NCBI GenBank assembly: GCA_002728915.1
Contig: PBWE01000046.1
Coordinates: forward strand, 3,207 to 17,212
Direction of reading: 5' to 3'
DNA from: Micrococcales bacterium
GTDB lineage: Bacteria > Actinomycetota > Actinomycetes > S36-B12
Length of the DNA stretch: 14,006 bases
The notes beneath the pieces are model-generated. The model searched no databases, was not told where the DNA came from, and saw only the letters and a list, made by a program, of their open reading frames with translations. Below are positions 1-5,910 of this stretch, in pieces. The position numbers and the translations under genes are program-made. Position 1 is the first letter of the stretch. Every line of letters starts with the position of its first letter.

Positions 1-1
1 G

Positions 2-1651
2 GGAATGGTGCATCGTTTTGCTCGAACGCATGGACCCTTTCGCCTACCCGACGTCGTCGAGCATTTCGGCCTCCCCGTGGCAGTCGTGGAATCCGCTCTC
101 AACGACCTGCTGGCGCAGCGCAGCCTCCTCGCCGGCGAGTTCCGACCCGGGGGACATGGACGCGAGTTCTGCGATCCGGAGGTGCTGCGTCGAATCCGAC
201 GACGGTCGGTGGCTCGACTCCGTGAGGAGATCGAGCCCGTTGGTCTCGCGCAGTACGCCGCGTTCCTCCCCCGCTGGCACGGTGTAGTCGAATCAGGGAT
301 CCACGAGTCGAACGCACGCGAGCCGGTTACCCGCGACGTAACCGCACCGCAGGAAGACATCACTTCCCGTGGTACACCCGAGGAGAGCATCGTCGACGCC
401 GTCGATCGCCTCAGCGGACTCGTACTCCCTGCCTCGTCGACCCTGGGGATCATCCGCTCGCGTGTTCCGAAGGCGACACTGACCGATCTTGATGCCCTGT
501 TGACCGCGGGAGACCTGACCGTCTGGTCGATGGGTGAGATGGGTAGCCGAGATGCTCGCATCGCGTGGGCGCCGACACCGATAGCCGCCGGTATTCGTTC
601 GATGCTGCGCGGATCGCACCCCACCGTGGACGATGCCGGGTATCACGAACTCAACGACATCGATCGCTCGATCCTCAACGTACTGGCAGGCGGGGGTGCC
701 TTTCTTAGCGACTCAGTACATGCCTCGCTCGTCTCTGCGGGGACCGTCGTGTCGATGGACACCGTCGAGGCGACCCTGTGGCAACTGTTCCGAGCAGGAT
801 GGATCTCCTGCGATTCCTGGTCGTTTGTTCACGCACGGGTTCATGGCCGCAGGTCTCCGCGCCCGCGTCCACGCACCGCAAGGGGTGGGTCCACCCGGCG
901 TCGAGCCGCACCTCTCCCGCGACGCACCCGCCTAGCGACCACCTCCGGCGCCACATCCGCCGACCCGCGCTGGTTCCTGGCGCCCGGCGTATCCGCAACC
1001 GAGGTCACCGACACCGGTTCTCATGAGCGAATCGCGGCCGAGTACGCGGGTCTACTCCTCGAACGATGGGCGGTGGTCACACGCCCAGCGGTCGCCAGTG
1101 AAGAGCCGGTGGGTGGATTCGCCGGTCAGTACCCCGTCTTATCGACGCTTGCAGATGCGGGGATCTGTCAGCGCATCTACGCGATCGAAGGTGCCGGCGG
1201 CGCACAATTCGCCCTTGCAGACACAGTGGATGCCATTCGCGACGCTTCGTCCTCGTTGGCCGATGCCTCACTGGTGACCATGCTCTCCGTTGACCCGGCG
1301 AACCCGTGTGGCTCGCTGGTGCCGTGGCCGGAGGAATCGCGCCGCGCCTCTCGACGGGCCGGGTCCATAGTCGCCCGCTGCGGCACCAAGACACGAGCAT
1401 GGCTTGACCCCAACGGGTCTCATCTCGAGGCGTGGGGGATCGACACGGTCGAACATGCCACCGCTGTTCTGGCATCGCTCTCTCGCGCGCGTGCGGTGCT
1501 TACCGAGAAGTCCCGTGCCACCCTCACGACCGTCAACGCCCAGTCGTTGATCGACGCTCCAACGCATGACATGTGGAATCAGGCCGCACGAACCGCCGGG
1601 CTCTCCCCCGTTCCGCGCGGCTGGCGCTGGGAGAGTCATGCCGGAAGGTGA
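2..1651 (+). CDS. lhr: Large ATP-dependent helicase Lhr, C-terminal part (5' end outside the window)
   Basis: This is the last 549 codons of a protein that in actinobacteria is usually about 1500 residues, so the helicase motor lies upstream of the window. The reading frame is open to the left edge; the first ATG at position 5 sits inside a conserved segment (RFARTHGPF) and is not the true start. The visible part is the Lhr C-terminal region, which in known family members consists of tandem winged-helix domains and a beta-barrel. Recognisable family segments include EFRPGG, a PRWHGV segment, VVTRPAVASE and the late GAGGAQFAL motif. A very Arg-rich linker lies at about residues 283-315 of the visible part. 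Lhr proteins are 3'-5' DNA translocases and helicases linked to DNA repair. The stop codon overlaps the start of nei by 14 bp, implying co-transcription; the same neighbours occur in mycobacteria. Family assignment is firm; enzymatic detail is inferred. Confidence 0.9.
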   Translation, partial: GMVHRFARTHGPFRLPDVVEHFGLPVAVVESALNDLLAQRSLLAGEFRPGGHGREFCDPEVLRRIRRRSVARLREEIEPVGLAQYAAFLPRWHGVVESGIHESNAREPVTRDVTAPQEDITSRGTPEESIVDAVDRLSGLVLPASSTLGIIRSRVPKATLTDLDALLTAGDLTVWSMGEMGSRDARIAWAPTPIAAGIRSMLRGSHPTVDDAGYHELNDIDRSILNVLAGGGAFLSDSVHASLVSAGTVVSMDTVEATLWQLFRAGWISCDSWSFVHARVHGRRSPRPRPRTARGGSTRRRAAPLPRRTRLATTSGATSADPRWFLAPGVSATEVTDTGSHERIAAEYAGLLLERWAVVTRPAVASEEPVGGFAGQYPVLSTLADAGICQRIYAIEGAGGAQFALADTVDAIRDASSSLADASLVTMLSVDPANPCGSLVPWPEESRRASRRAGSIVARCGTKTRAWLDPNGSHLEAWGIDTVEHATAVLASLSRARAVLTEKSRATLTTVNAQSLIDAPTHDMWNQAARTAGLSPVPRGWRWESHAGR

Positions 1652-2450
1652 CACCGTCTATTTGGCTGCCAAGCGTCTCGACGCCCTCCTGGCTGGCCGT
1701 CGTATCGACCGCAGCGACGTTCGCTTGCCGTCGCTGGCAACAATCGACTTCGCGGGTATCGACTGTCTGGGCGTACGCCCGGTAGGTAAGCATCTGCTGT
1801 TTCGCTTCTCCAACGAAACGTCGTTACATACGCACTTTCGAATGGATGGTTCGTGGCACATCTACCGCACCGGGCAGCGCTGGAAGGGCGGACCGATGCA
1901 TGCGGTCCGCTTGGTCTTGTACTCCGGTGATGCAGCAGCCGTGGGGTATCGGTTGCACGATGTTCTCGTTCTGCCCACCAAGCGAGAAGCAGACGTCATT
2001 GGGCACTTAGGCCCGGACATACTCGATGACTCGTGGGACGCCGGCCGTGCCACAGACAATGTTCGTGCCTGCGCGGGACGATCGATTGGTGACGTGCTCG
2101 TTGATCAGCGGGTGGTCGCCGGCATCGGCAACATCTATCGCTGCGAAACGTTGTTTCTCGCGGGCATCACCCCTTTCACTCATGTGGAGGACATATCCGA
2201 CGACGAGGTGGCCTCCACCTTGGCGATTGCTCGCACCTTGATGATGCGCAACCGGGACCGATCGTCGCAAGCCACCACAGGTGACGAGCGGGAGGCGCAC
2301 TTCGTCTATGGAAAAAACAGGAGCACATGCCGGCGCTGCGGCACGCCCATTCGCTCTCAGCACGGTGTGGGACAGCAACGCCCTAACGAGCAGCCGATCT
2401 TTTGGTGCCCTCGTTGTCAGGTGGGAACGCAGCCCTCATCGGGCCCGTGA
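1638..2450 (+). CDS. nei: Endonuclease VIII-like DNA glycosylase/AP lyase (Nei/Fpg family)
   Basis: A 270-residue protein of normal length for the Fpg/Nei family, which removes oxidised bases and cleaves the abasic site. The start at 1638 is fixed by the family N-terminus MPEGDTV: Pro2 becomes the catalytic N-terminal nucleophile and Glu3 the acid. A GGGAG ribosome binding site precedes it inside lhr. Lys51 in the GKHLL turn matches the conserved beta-turn lysine. The helix-two-turn-helix segment is seen in DQRVVAGIGNIYRCE (about residues 155-170). The C-terminal zinc finger has Cys231, Cys234, Cys257 and Cys260, with 22 residues between the pairs, longer than the 16 common in E. coli-type Fpg. 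The GDTV-start and HTHFRMDGSW style point to the Nei rather than the Fpg subgroup. Its 14-bp overlap with lhr suggests a repair operon. It converges on clgR with 16 bp between stops; no terminator hairpin is seen there. Confidence 0.93.
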   Translation: MPEGDTVYLAAKRLDALLAGRRIDRSDVRLPSLATIDFAGIDCLGVRPVGKHLLFRFSNETSLHTHFRMDGSWHIYRTGQRWKGGPMHAVRLVLYSGDAAAVGYRLHDVLVLPTKREADVIGHLGPDILDDSWDAGRATDNVRACAGRSIGDVLVDQRVVAGIGNIYRCETLFLAGITPFTHVEDISDDEVASTLAIARTLMMRNRDRSSQATTGDEREAHFVYGKNRSTCRRCGTPIRSQHGVGQQRPNEQPIFWCPRCQVGTQPSSGP

Positions 2451-2466
2451 TCGACGACCGACGGAG

Positions 2467-2781
2467 CTAGGACAGGCGCCGCTGCGCGACCGCACCATCC
2501 GGGAGGACCATCTGCGGAAGTCGCGTGGTGGGGGCGGTGTGTTGAAGCTCGGCTTGCGCGACGTGCGTGCTGACCGACGCCAGCAATTCCGACAACGAAA
2601 CCTCGAGCGCATCGCAGATGGCCGCGAGCAGTTCGGACGACGCCTCCTTGTGGCCCCGTTCCACTTCGGATAGGTAGCCCAGGGAAACGGCGGCGGCTCC
2701 GGACACCTCACGCAGCGTGCGTCCTTGATCTTGTCGGCGACGACGCAGTTCCTCGCCGATGACTTCGCGCATGACAATCAC
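2467..2781 (-). CDS. clgR: ClgR-type XRE-family transcriptional regulator
   Basis: A 104-residue protein that is essentially one Cro/C1-type helix-turn-helix domain (about residues 10-65) with a short tail. The run [11 protein letters not shown] followed by KEASSELL is the signature of actinobacterial ClgR, which activates clp protease and other stress genes and is itself degraded by Clp. The GTG start at 2781 is chosen because an AAGGAGG sequence ends 7 bases before it; the in-frame ATG at 2772 would be 16 bases away, and a longer reading to 2856 has no such site. Its place after cinA and pgsA is the usual one for clgR. The pspA-like gene that follows clgR in mycobacteria is absent; nei converges instead. 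Function is inferred from family and synteny. Confidence 0.88.
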   Translation of the reverse strand: MIVMREVIGEELRRRRQDQGRTLREVSGAAAVSLGYLSEVERGHKEASSELLAAICDALEVSLSELLASVSTHVAQAELQHTAPTTRLPQMVLPDGAVAQRRLS

Positions 2782-2788
2782 TCTGCCA

Positions 2789-2795
2789 CCTCCTT
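2789..2795 (-). promoter_or_regulatory. Strong ribosome binding site of clgR
   Basis: The minus strand reads AAGGAGG, followed by 7 bases and then GTG at 2781. It is one of the best Shine-Dalgarno matches seen before a gene start in this window and decides the clgR start codon. Confidence 0.8.
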
Positions 2796-2823
2796 GCTCG
2801 TGATCCCCCACCTTAACCGCACA

Positions 2824-2876
2824 GGGCGGGTTGCCGCCCAGGCAGGCCTGCGTCACGGCGAACCTGCAGCCGGCTG
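2824..2876. repeat. Three successive inverted repeats in the cinA-clgR intergenic region
   Basis: Within the 146-bp gap between cinA and clgR there are GGGCGG/CCGCCC (2824-2839, 4-base loop), the perfect palindrome GCAGGCCTGC (2842-2851), and the perfect palindrome CAGCCGGCTG (2867-2876). No run of T follows on either strand, so they do not look like an ordinary intrinsic terminator. They could be operator sites or leader structure for clgR, but this is inference; GC-rich DNA also yields such palindromes by chance. Confidence 0.45.
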
Positions 2877-2927
2877 TGCAGGGGATTTCTCGGGTCTACA
2901 CAGGGGAGAACGCCTGTCGGGCCTGAA

Positions 2928-3461
2928 CTATTCCCCGGCTTCGAGAGTTTCTAGCGCCGCCTCCACAGCGGCCTGGGTGACCGCGTGTCGAACCTGCGAC
3001 CGATCCCCGGTGACGCGCAGTGTTCGCACCCGCTCCCCCGAGGGGCTACATACCGCAATGCAGGCGGTTCCGGCCGGCATCCCGTCGTGGCCATCCGGCC
3101 CGGCGGCCCCCGTCGTCCCGATCCCCACGGTGGCCCCCAATCGCGAGCGCGCACCCTCGGCGAGGGCACGTGCGACCTCCTCGGTCACAATTCCCTGCCT
3201 CAGCAGTTCCTCGGGCACATTCAGTACCTCGGTCTTGACCTCCGGCGCGTATGCGACGACTGTCCCTCGGAAGACGGCCGAGCAGCCCGGCACCGAAGCG
3301 ATTGTCGAGGACACCAGGCCTGCCGTCAGGGACTCTCCGGTGGCGATGGTCCAGGACCGTTCCCGCAGACGCTGAACCAGGCGCTCTGCGAGCTCATCGA
3401 GGAGCACCGGCTCCGACGATGGGAGGTCAGCACTCACGGGATGCCGATCGGGAGATGGCAT
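2928..3461 (-). CDS. cinA: CinA C-terminal domain protein, nicotinamide-nucleotide amidohydrolase (PncC type)
   Basis: A 177-residue single-domain protein matching the CinA C-terminal family, whose characterised members (PncC) deamidate nicotinamide mononucleotide to nicotinic acid mononucleotide in NAD recycling. The motif TGESLTAG (residues 41-48) carries the presumed nucleophile Ser44; the usual second glycine of ES-x-TGG is Ala here. Further family blocks are VPGCSAVFRGTVVAYA and IGTTGAAGPDG. The N-terminal molybdopterin-binding-like domain of two-domain CinA proteins is absent, and the short length shows it was never part of this gene. The ATG at 3461 overlaps pgsA by 35 bp; a GTG at 3437 would overlap by 11 bp and is an equally possible start, since neither has a clear ribosome binding site. 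It follows pgsA, probably in one transcript. The family call is firm; the symbol follows common actinobacterial annotation. Confidence 0.9.
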   Translation of the reverse strand: MPSPDRHPVSADLPSSEPVLLDELAERLVQRLRERSWTIATGESLTAGLVSSTIASVPGCSAVFRGTVVAYAPEVKTEVLNVPEELLRQGIVTEEVARALAEGARSRLGATVGIGTTGAAGPDGHDGMPAGTACIAVCSPSGERVRTLRVTGDRSQVRHAVTQAAVEAALETLEAGE

Positions 3462-3996
3462 AGGCCCGTCGCAGGTAGTCGATTCCGGTGATAACCGTCA
3501 TCACGACCGCAGCGACCATCACCGCAGCTGCGATGGCGGACCAGGCGTCCGCGACAACCTCCGGTGGAATCGCGAGATACAGGAAGATCGCCACGATCTG
3601 CAGCACCGTTTTGACTTTGCCACCCCGACTGGCCGGAATGACCCCGTGGCGCACAACGGCGAACCGCACGATCGTCACCCCGATCTCTCGACCCAGGATC
3701 ACCACGGTTATCCACCAGGGCAGTTCCCCCACGATCGATAGCCCGAGCAGCGCGACTGCGATCAGGGCCTTGTCCGCTATTGGGTCGACGAGTGCACCGA
3801 AGCGTGAGGTGATGCCGCGGCGGCGTGCGATGGCTCCGTCGAAGAAGTCGGTGACCGCGGCAGCAACGAAAACGATCGCGGCGGTGTCCCGTGCCCAGGA
3901 CTCATCGAGCGCCAACAACCAGGCGAGAATCGGTACACACACCAGGCGCGCCACTGTGAGAACATTGGGCAGGTTCCACGTCACGGCCGAACCCAC
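3427..3996 (-). CDS. pgsA: CDP-diacylglycerol--glycerol-3-phosphate 3-phosphatidyltransferase
   Basis: A 189-residue integral membrane protein of the CDP-alcohol phosphatidyltransferase family, making phosphatidylglycerophosphate from CDP-diacylglycerol and glycerol-3-phosphate. The complete family motif D-x2-D-G-x2-A-R-x8-G-x3-D-x3-D is present, with Asp50, Asp53, Gly54, Arg58, Gly67, Asp71 and Asp75; the aspartates bind the metal ions. Hydrophobic segments lie at about residues 10-30, 38-50, 75-105 and 135-170. The N-terminus WNLPNVLTVARL is typical of PgsA. The start is GTG at 3996, 9 bases after a GAGGG sequence, overlapping rimO by 16 bp; a second GTG at 3984 that shares bases with the rimO stop is the alternative. 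Actinobacterial genomes carry several paralogues of this family, so the exact substrate is a family-based inference, supported by the rimO-pgsA-cinA synteny. Confidence 0.9.
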   Translation of the reverse strand: MGSAVTWNLPNVLTVARLVCVPILAWLLALDESWARDTAAIVFVAAAVTDFFDGAIARRRGITSRFGALVDPIADKALIAVALLGLSIVGELPWWITVVILGREIGVTIVRFAVVRHGVIPASRGGKVKTVLQIVAIFLYLAIPPEVVADAWSAIAAAVMVAAVVMTVITGIDYLRRAYAISRSASREC

Positions 3997-5408
3997 AAGT
4001 CAACGCCCTCGTTCTCTACGACCTGACCGTCGACCCACTCGCCCACCTCGGCATCGCTATTGACAAGGAAGCACGCGCCGTCGTCTGGCCCTTGGTGGGC
4101 AGACCGACCACAGGGGACTCCGTCGTCGACCGACTCCACGAGCACGCGCACCGATTCGCCGATGCGCTCGGCGGCCCTTTGCTCCATCAATTCGTCCACC
4201 AGGTCCACGAGTCGCGATCGACGAGCCTCGATGACGTCCTCGGGCACCTTGGCGTCCAGGCCCGCGGCTTCCGTTTCGTCTTCGTCGGAATAGGCGAAGA
4301 CACCGACCGCATCCAAGCGCGCGGCTTCCAGGAAGACCGCCAACTCATCAACGTCCTCGTCGGTTTCACCCGGGAACCCGACGATCACGTTGCTGCGTAT
4401 CCCCGCGGTGGGTGAAAGCGTCCGGATGGCCTCGATCAACTCGAGGAAATCCTTCGTGCCTCCGAAGCGGCGCATGGCTCGCAACACACGCGGGCTCGCG
4501 TGCTGGAAACTCAAGTCGAAGTAGTCCGCCACCCCCGCACTGCCCGCGATGGCGGCAACCAAGCCCGGGCGCATCTCGGCCGGTTGCAGATAGGACAAGC
4601 GAATACGGTCGACACCAGTGCCGGCCGCCAAGTCGGGGAGCAACGACTCCAGCAGTCGCATATCCCCCAGGTCTTTTCCGTACGACGTGGTGTTTTCGGA
4701 GACCAGAATTACCTCCCGGACTCCGGCGGCAACCATCTCTCCCATTTCGGAGACGATCTCCGACGGCGTGCGGGACACGAACGATCCGCGAAAGCGCGGG
4801 ATCGCACAAAAGGCACACCTCCGGTCGCAGCCGCTTGCCAGTTTGACCGAAGCCACCGGTCCCGTGCCCAAACGAATGCGGGGTACCGGAGGGCTGTAGC
4901 CGTGCGGCTCGCCTGTTGATCCGTCCGCCGCCGCCCCCGTACTCGAATCCCTCCCGACATCCGATCTGGCGTCCGATCTGGCGTCCGATCTCGCAACCGG
5001 ACTCAGCGGCAACAAGGTCCGGCGATCAGTCGGAACGGGCGCGGGAACGTCCTGTCCTCGCATCACCGCATCCAGTCGCGCCGCGATCTCGGGATAGTCG
5101 TCGAAGCCGAGAACCGCACGCGCCTCGGGCAGGCTGGCGGCGAGTTCGGTGCCGTACCGCTCGGCAAGACAACCCGTCGCAATCACCGCAGGCGCATCAT
5201 CACCGGCGAGCGAAAGCACTGTGTCGATAGATTCCCGTTTCGCCGCTTCGATGAACCCACAGGTGTTGACCAGCACCGCGTCCGCCGACTCCGTATTTTC
5301 GACCAGATCCCAGCCACCGACCGACAGTCGCCCCGCCAACTCCTCGGAGTCCACTTCGTTTCGCGCGCAGCCCAGCGTGACAATCGCAACCTTCTTGGCG
5401 GGGGGCAT
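3981..5408 (-). CDS. rimO: Ribosomal protein S12 methylthiotransferase RimO (radical SAM)
   Basis: A 475-residue radical SAM enzyme that methylthiolates a conserved aspartate of ribosomal protein S12. The N-terminal methylthiotransferase domain holds the three auxiliary-cluster cysteines Cys14 (TLGCARNEVDSE), Cys50 (VNTCGF) and Cys80 (TGCLAERY). The radical SAM cluster motif CDRRCAFC is at residues 194-201. A DLSFQHAS segment and a NVIVGFPGETDED segment follow, and a TRAM domain lies at about residues 405-475. Between the first two domains (about residues 130-180) is a low-complexity Ser/Asp/Arg/Gly linker containing a perfect ARSD repeat that is longer than needed. The start ATG at 5408 gives the canonical N-terminus; it has no Shine-Dalgarno sequence but a TAGGCT hexamer 6 bases upstream, suggesting a leaderless message. 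It overlaps pgsA by 16 bp, so rimO, pgsA and cinA probably form one transcript. Confidence 0.96.
   Translation of the reverse strand: MPPAKKVAIVTLGCARNEVDSEELAGRLSVGGWDLVENTESADAVLVNTCGFIEAAKRESIDTVLSLAGDDAPAVIATGCLAERYGTELAASLPEARAVLGFDDYPEIAARLDAVMRGQDVPAPVPTDRRTLLPLSPVARSDARSDARSDVGRDSSTGAAADGSTGEPHGYSPPVPRIRLGTGPVASVKLASGCDRRCAFCAIPRFRGSFVSRTPSEIVSEMGEMVAAGVREVILVSENTTSYGKDLGDMRLLESLLPDLAAGTGVDRIRLSYLQPAEMRPGLVAAIAGSAGVADYFDLSFQHASPRVLRAMRRFGGTKDFLELIEAIRTLSPTAGIRSNVIVGFPGETDEDVDELAVFLEAARLDAVGVFAYSDEDETEAAGLDAKVPEDVIEARRSRLVDLVDELMEQRAAERIGESVRVLVESVDDGVPCGRSAHQGPDDGACFLVNSDAEVGEWVDGQVVENEGVDLWVRP
4959..4994. repeat. In-frame 12-bp tandem repeat inside rimO, three copies
   Basis: Three adjacent copies of a 12-bp unit, (a/g)tccgatctggc, at 4959-4970, 4971-4982 and 4983-4994, differing by one or two bases. 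On the minus strand they encode repeated Ala-Arg-Ser-Asp in the interdomain linker of RimO. The unit length keeps the frame, so copy number could vary without breaking the enzyme. Confidence 0.85.
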
Positions 5409-5414
5409 CCCTAC

Positions 5415-5420
5415 AGCCTA
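5415..5420 (-). promoter_or_regulatory. Putative -10 element of a leaderless rimO transcript
   Basis: The minus strand reads TAGGCT, then 6 bases (GTAGGG), then the rimO ATG. It fits TANNNT at the spacing that would place transcription start on the start codon. No good -35 is seen. A second, more upstream candidate -10 is TATAGC at 5464-5469. Confidence 0.4.
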
Positions 5421-5531
5421 CGGACGGCCCGGGTGAGTGCCGTGACGGTCGGCCCTGCGGGACGCTATAACCCAACAACAAGTCGACGCAACAACGACGC
5501 AACCCGGTAATCGGCCGCCGACAGGCTGCAC

Positions 5532-5753
5532 TTACCGCCGACGGTATGCCGAAACGAGGTCGTCGCCATCAAGGCCAACCGCCTTAGCGATTATCCGGAG
5601 ATGTCCGATGGCGTAACTGTCTCCCCCGCACAGCGAAAAATCGTCGTCCTCGATCGCCTCGATCATCAAGGGCCGCAGCCGCGTCGTGGCCGCCACGTCG
5701 TCGATGCTCAGCCCACGAGAACGGCGGGCATCGGTGATGCGCTCTCCCACCAT
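5532..5753 (-). CDS. Truncated RodZ-like helix-turn-helix protein
   Basis: A 73-residue protein consisting only of the HTH_25-type domain found at the N-terminus of RodZ-like proteins: GERITDARRSRGLS, then DDVAATTRLRP, then EAIEDDDFS and the characteristic CGGDSYAIGHLR before a stop just after AVGLDGDDLVSAY. The streptomycete protein at the same place between ftsK and rimO continues with a linker, a transmembrane segment and a C-terminal DUF4115-like domain; here only 123 bp remain before rimO and I find no continuation in any frame. It may be a soluble DNA-binding remnant or a functional short form. The ATG at 5753 follows GGAGG by 4 bases; the GTG one codon later has the more usual 7-base spacing. 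A longer frame reaches a TTG at 5930 inside ftsK but runs through repeat DNA and is unlikely. The domain call is good; the role is unknown. Confidence 0.78.
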   Translation of the reverse strand: MVGERITDARRSRGLSIDDVAATTRLRPLMIEAIEDDDFSLCGGDSYAIGHLRIIAKAVGLDGDDLVSAYRRR

Positions 5754-5771
5754 GGGGCCTCCACCTGATCG

Positions 5772-5819
5772 GTTTCGACGTCGGTATCGACGTGGGTATC
5801 GACGTGGGTATCGACATTC
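5772..5819. repeat. 12-bp tandem repeat upstream of the RodZ-like gene
   Basis: Four adjacent 12-bp units with the core gtatcgacgtgg: 5772-5783 (two mismatches), 5784-5795 and 5796-5807 (identical), and 5808-5819 (first 8 bases match). They lie on the untranslated side of the RodZ-like gene, about 19-66 bp before its start codon. They could be regulatory sites or a slippage-generated microsatellite. Confidence 0.85.
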
Positions 5820-5865
5820 TTCGTGCGCTAAGGGTGACAGTAAGAGCGTCAACAGGCAAGAGGTT

Positions 5866-5895
5866 AAGCGAACTCCGGCTGAGCGAACTCCGGCT
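5866..5895. repeat. 15-bp direct tandem repeat downstream of ftsK
   Basis: The units aagcgaactccggct (5866-5880) and gagcgaactccggct (5881-5895) differ at one base. They lie 15 bp beyond the ftsK stop codon, in the gap before the RodZ-like gene. On the minus strand each contains GTTCGCT. Confidence 0.8.
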
Positions 5896-5910
5896 GCGTG
5901 TCGTCGAAGA

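Noticed and set aside
2725..3375. Plus-strand open frame of 216 codons over clgR and cinA
   Set aside because: Low-complexity composition, antisense to two recognisable genes, no ribosome binding site.
5409..5531. Remnant of the missing RodZ C-terminal part before rimO
   Set aside because: No frame on the minus strand gives a hydrophobic segment or recognisable sequence; the gap holds only promoter-like elements.
5772..5819. Possible CRISPR array
   Set aside because: Units are 12 bp and directly adjacent, with no spacers and no cas genes nearby.
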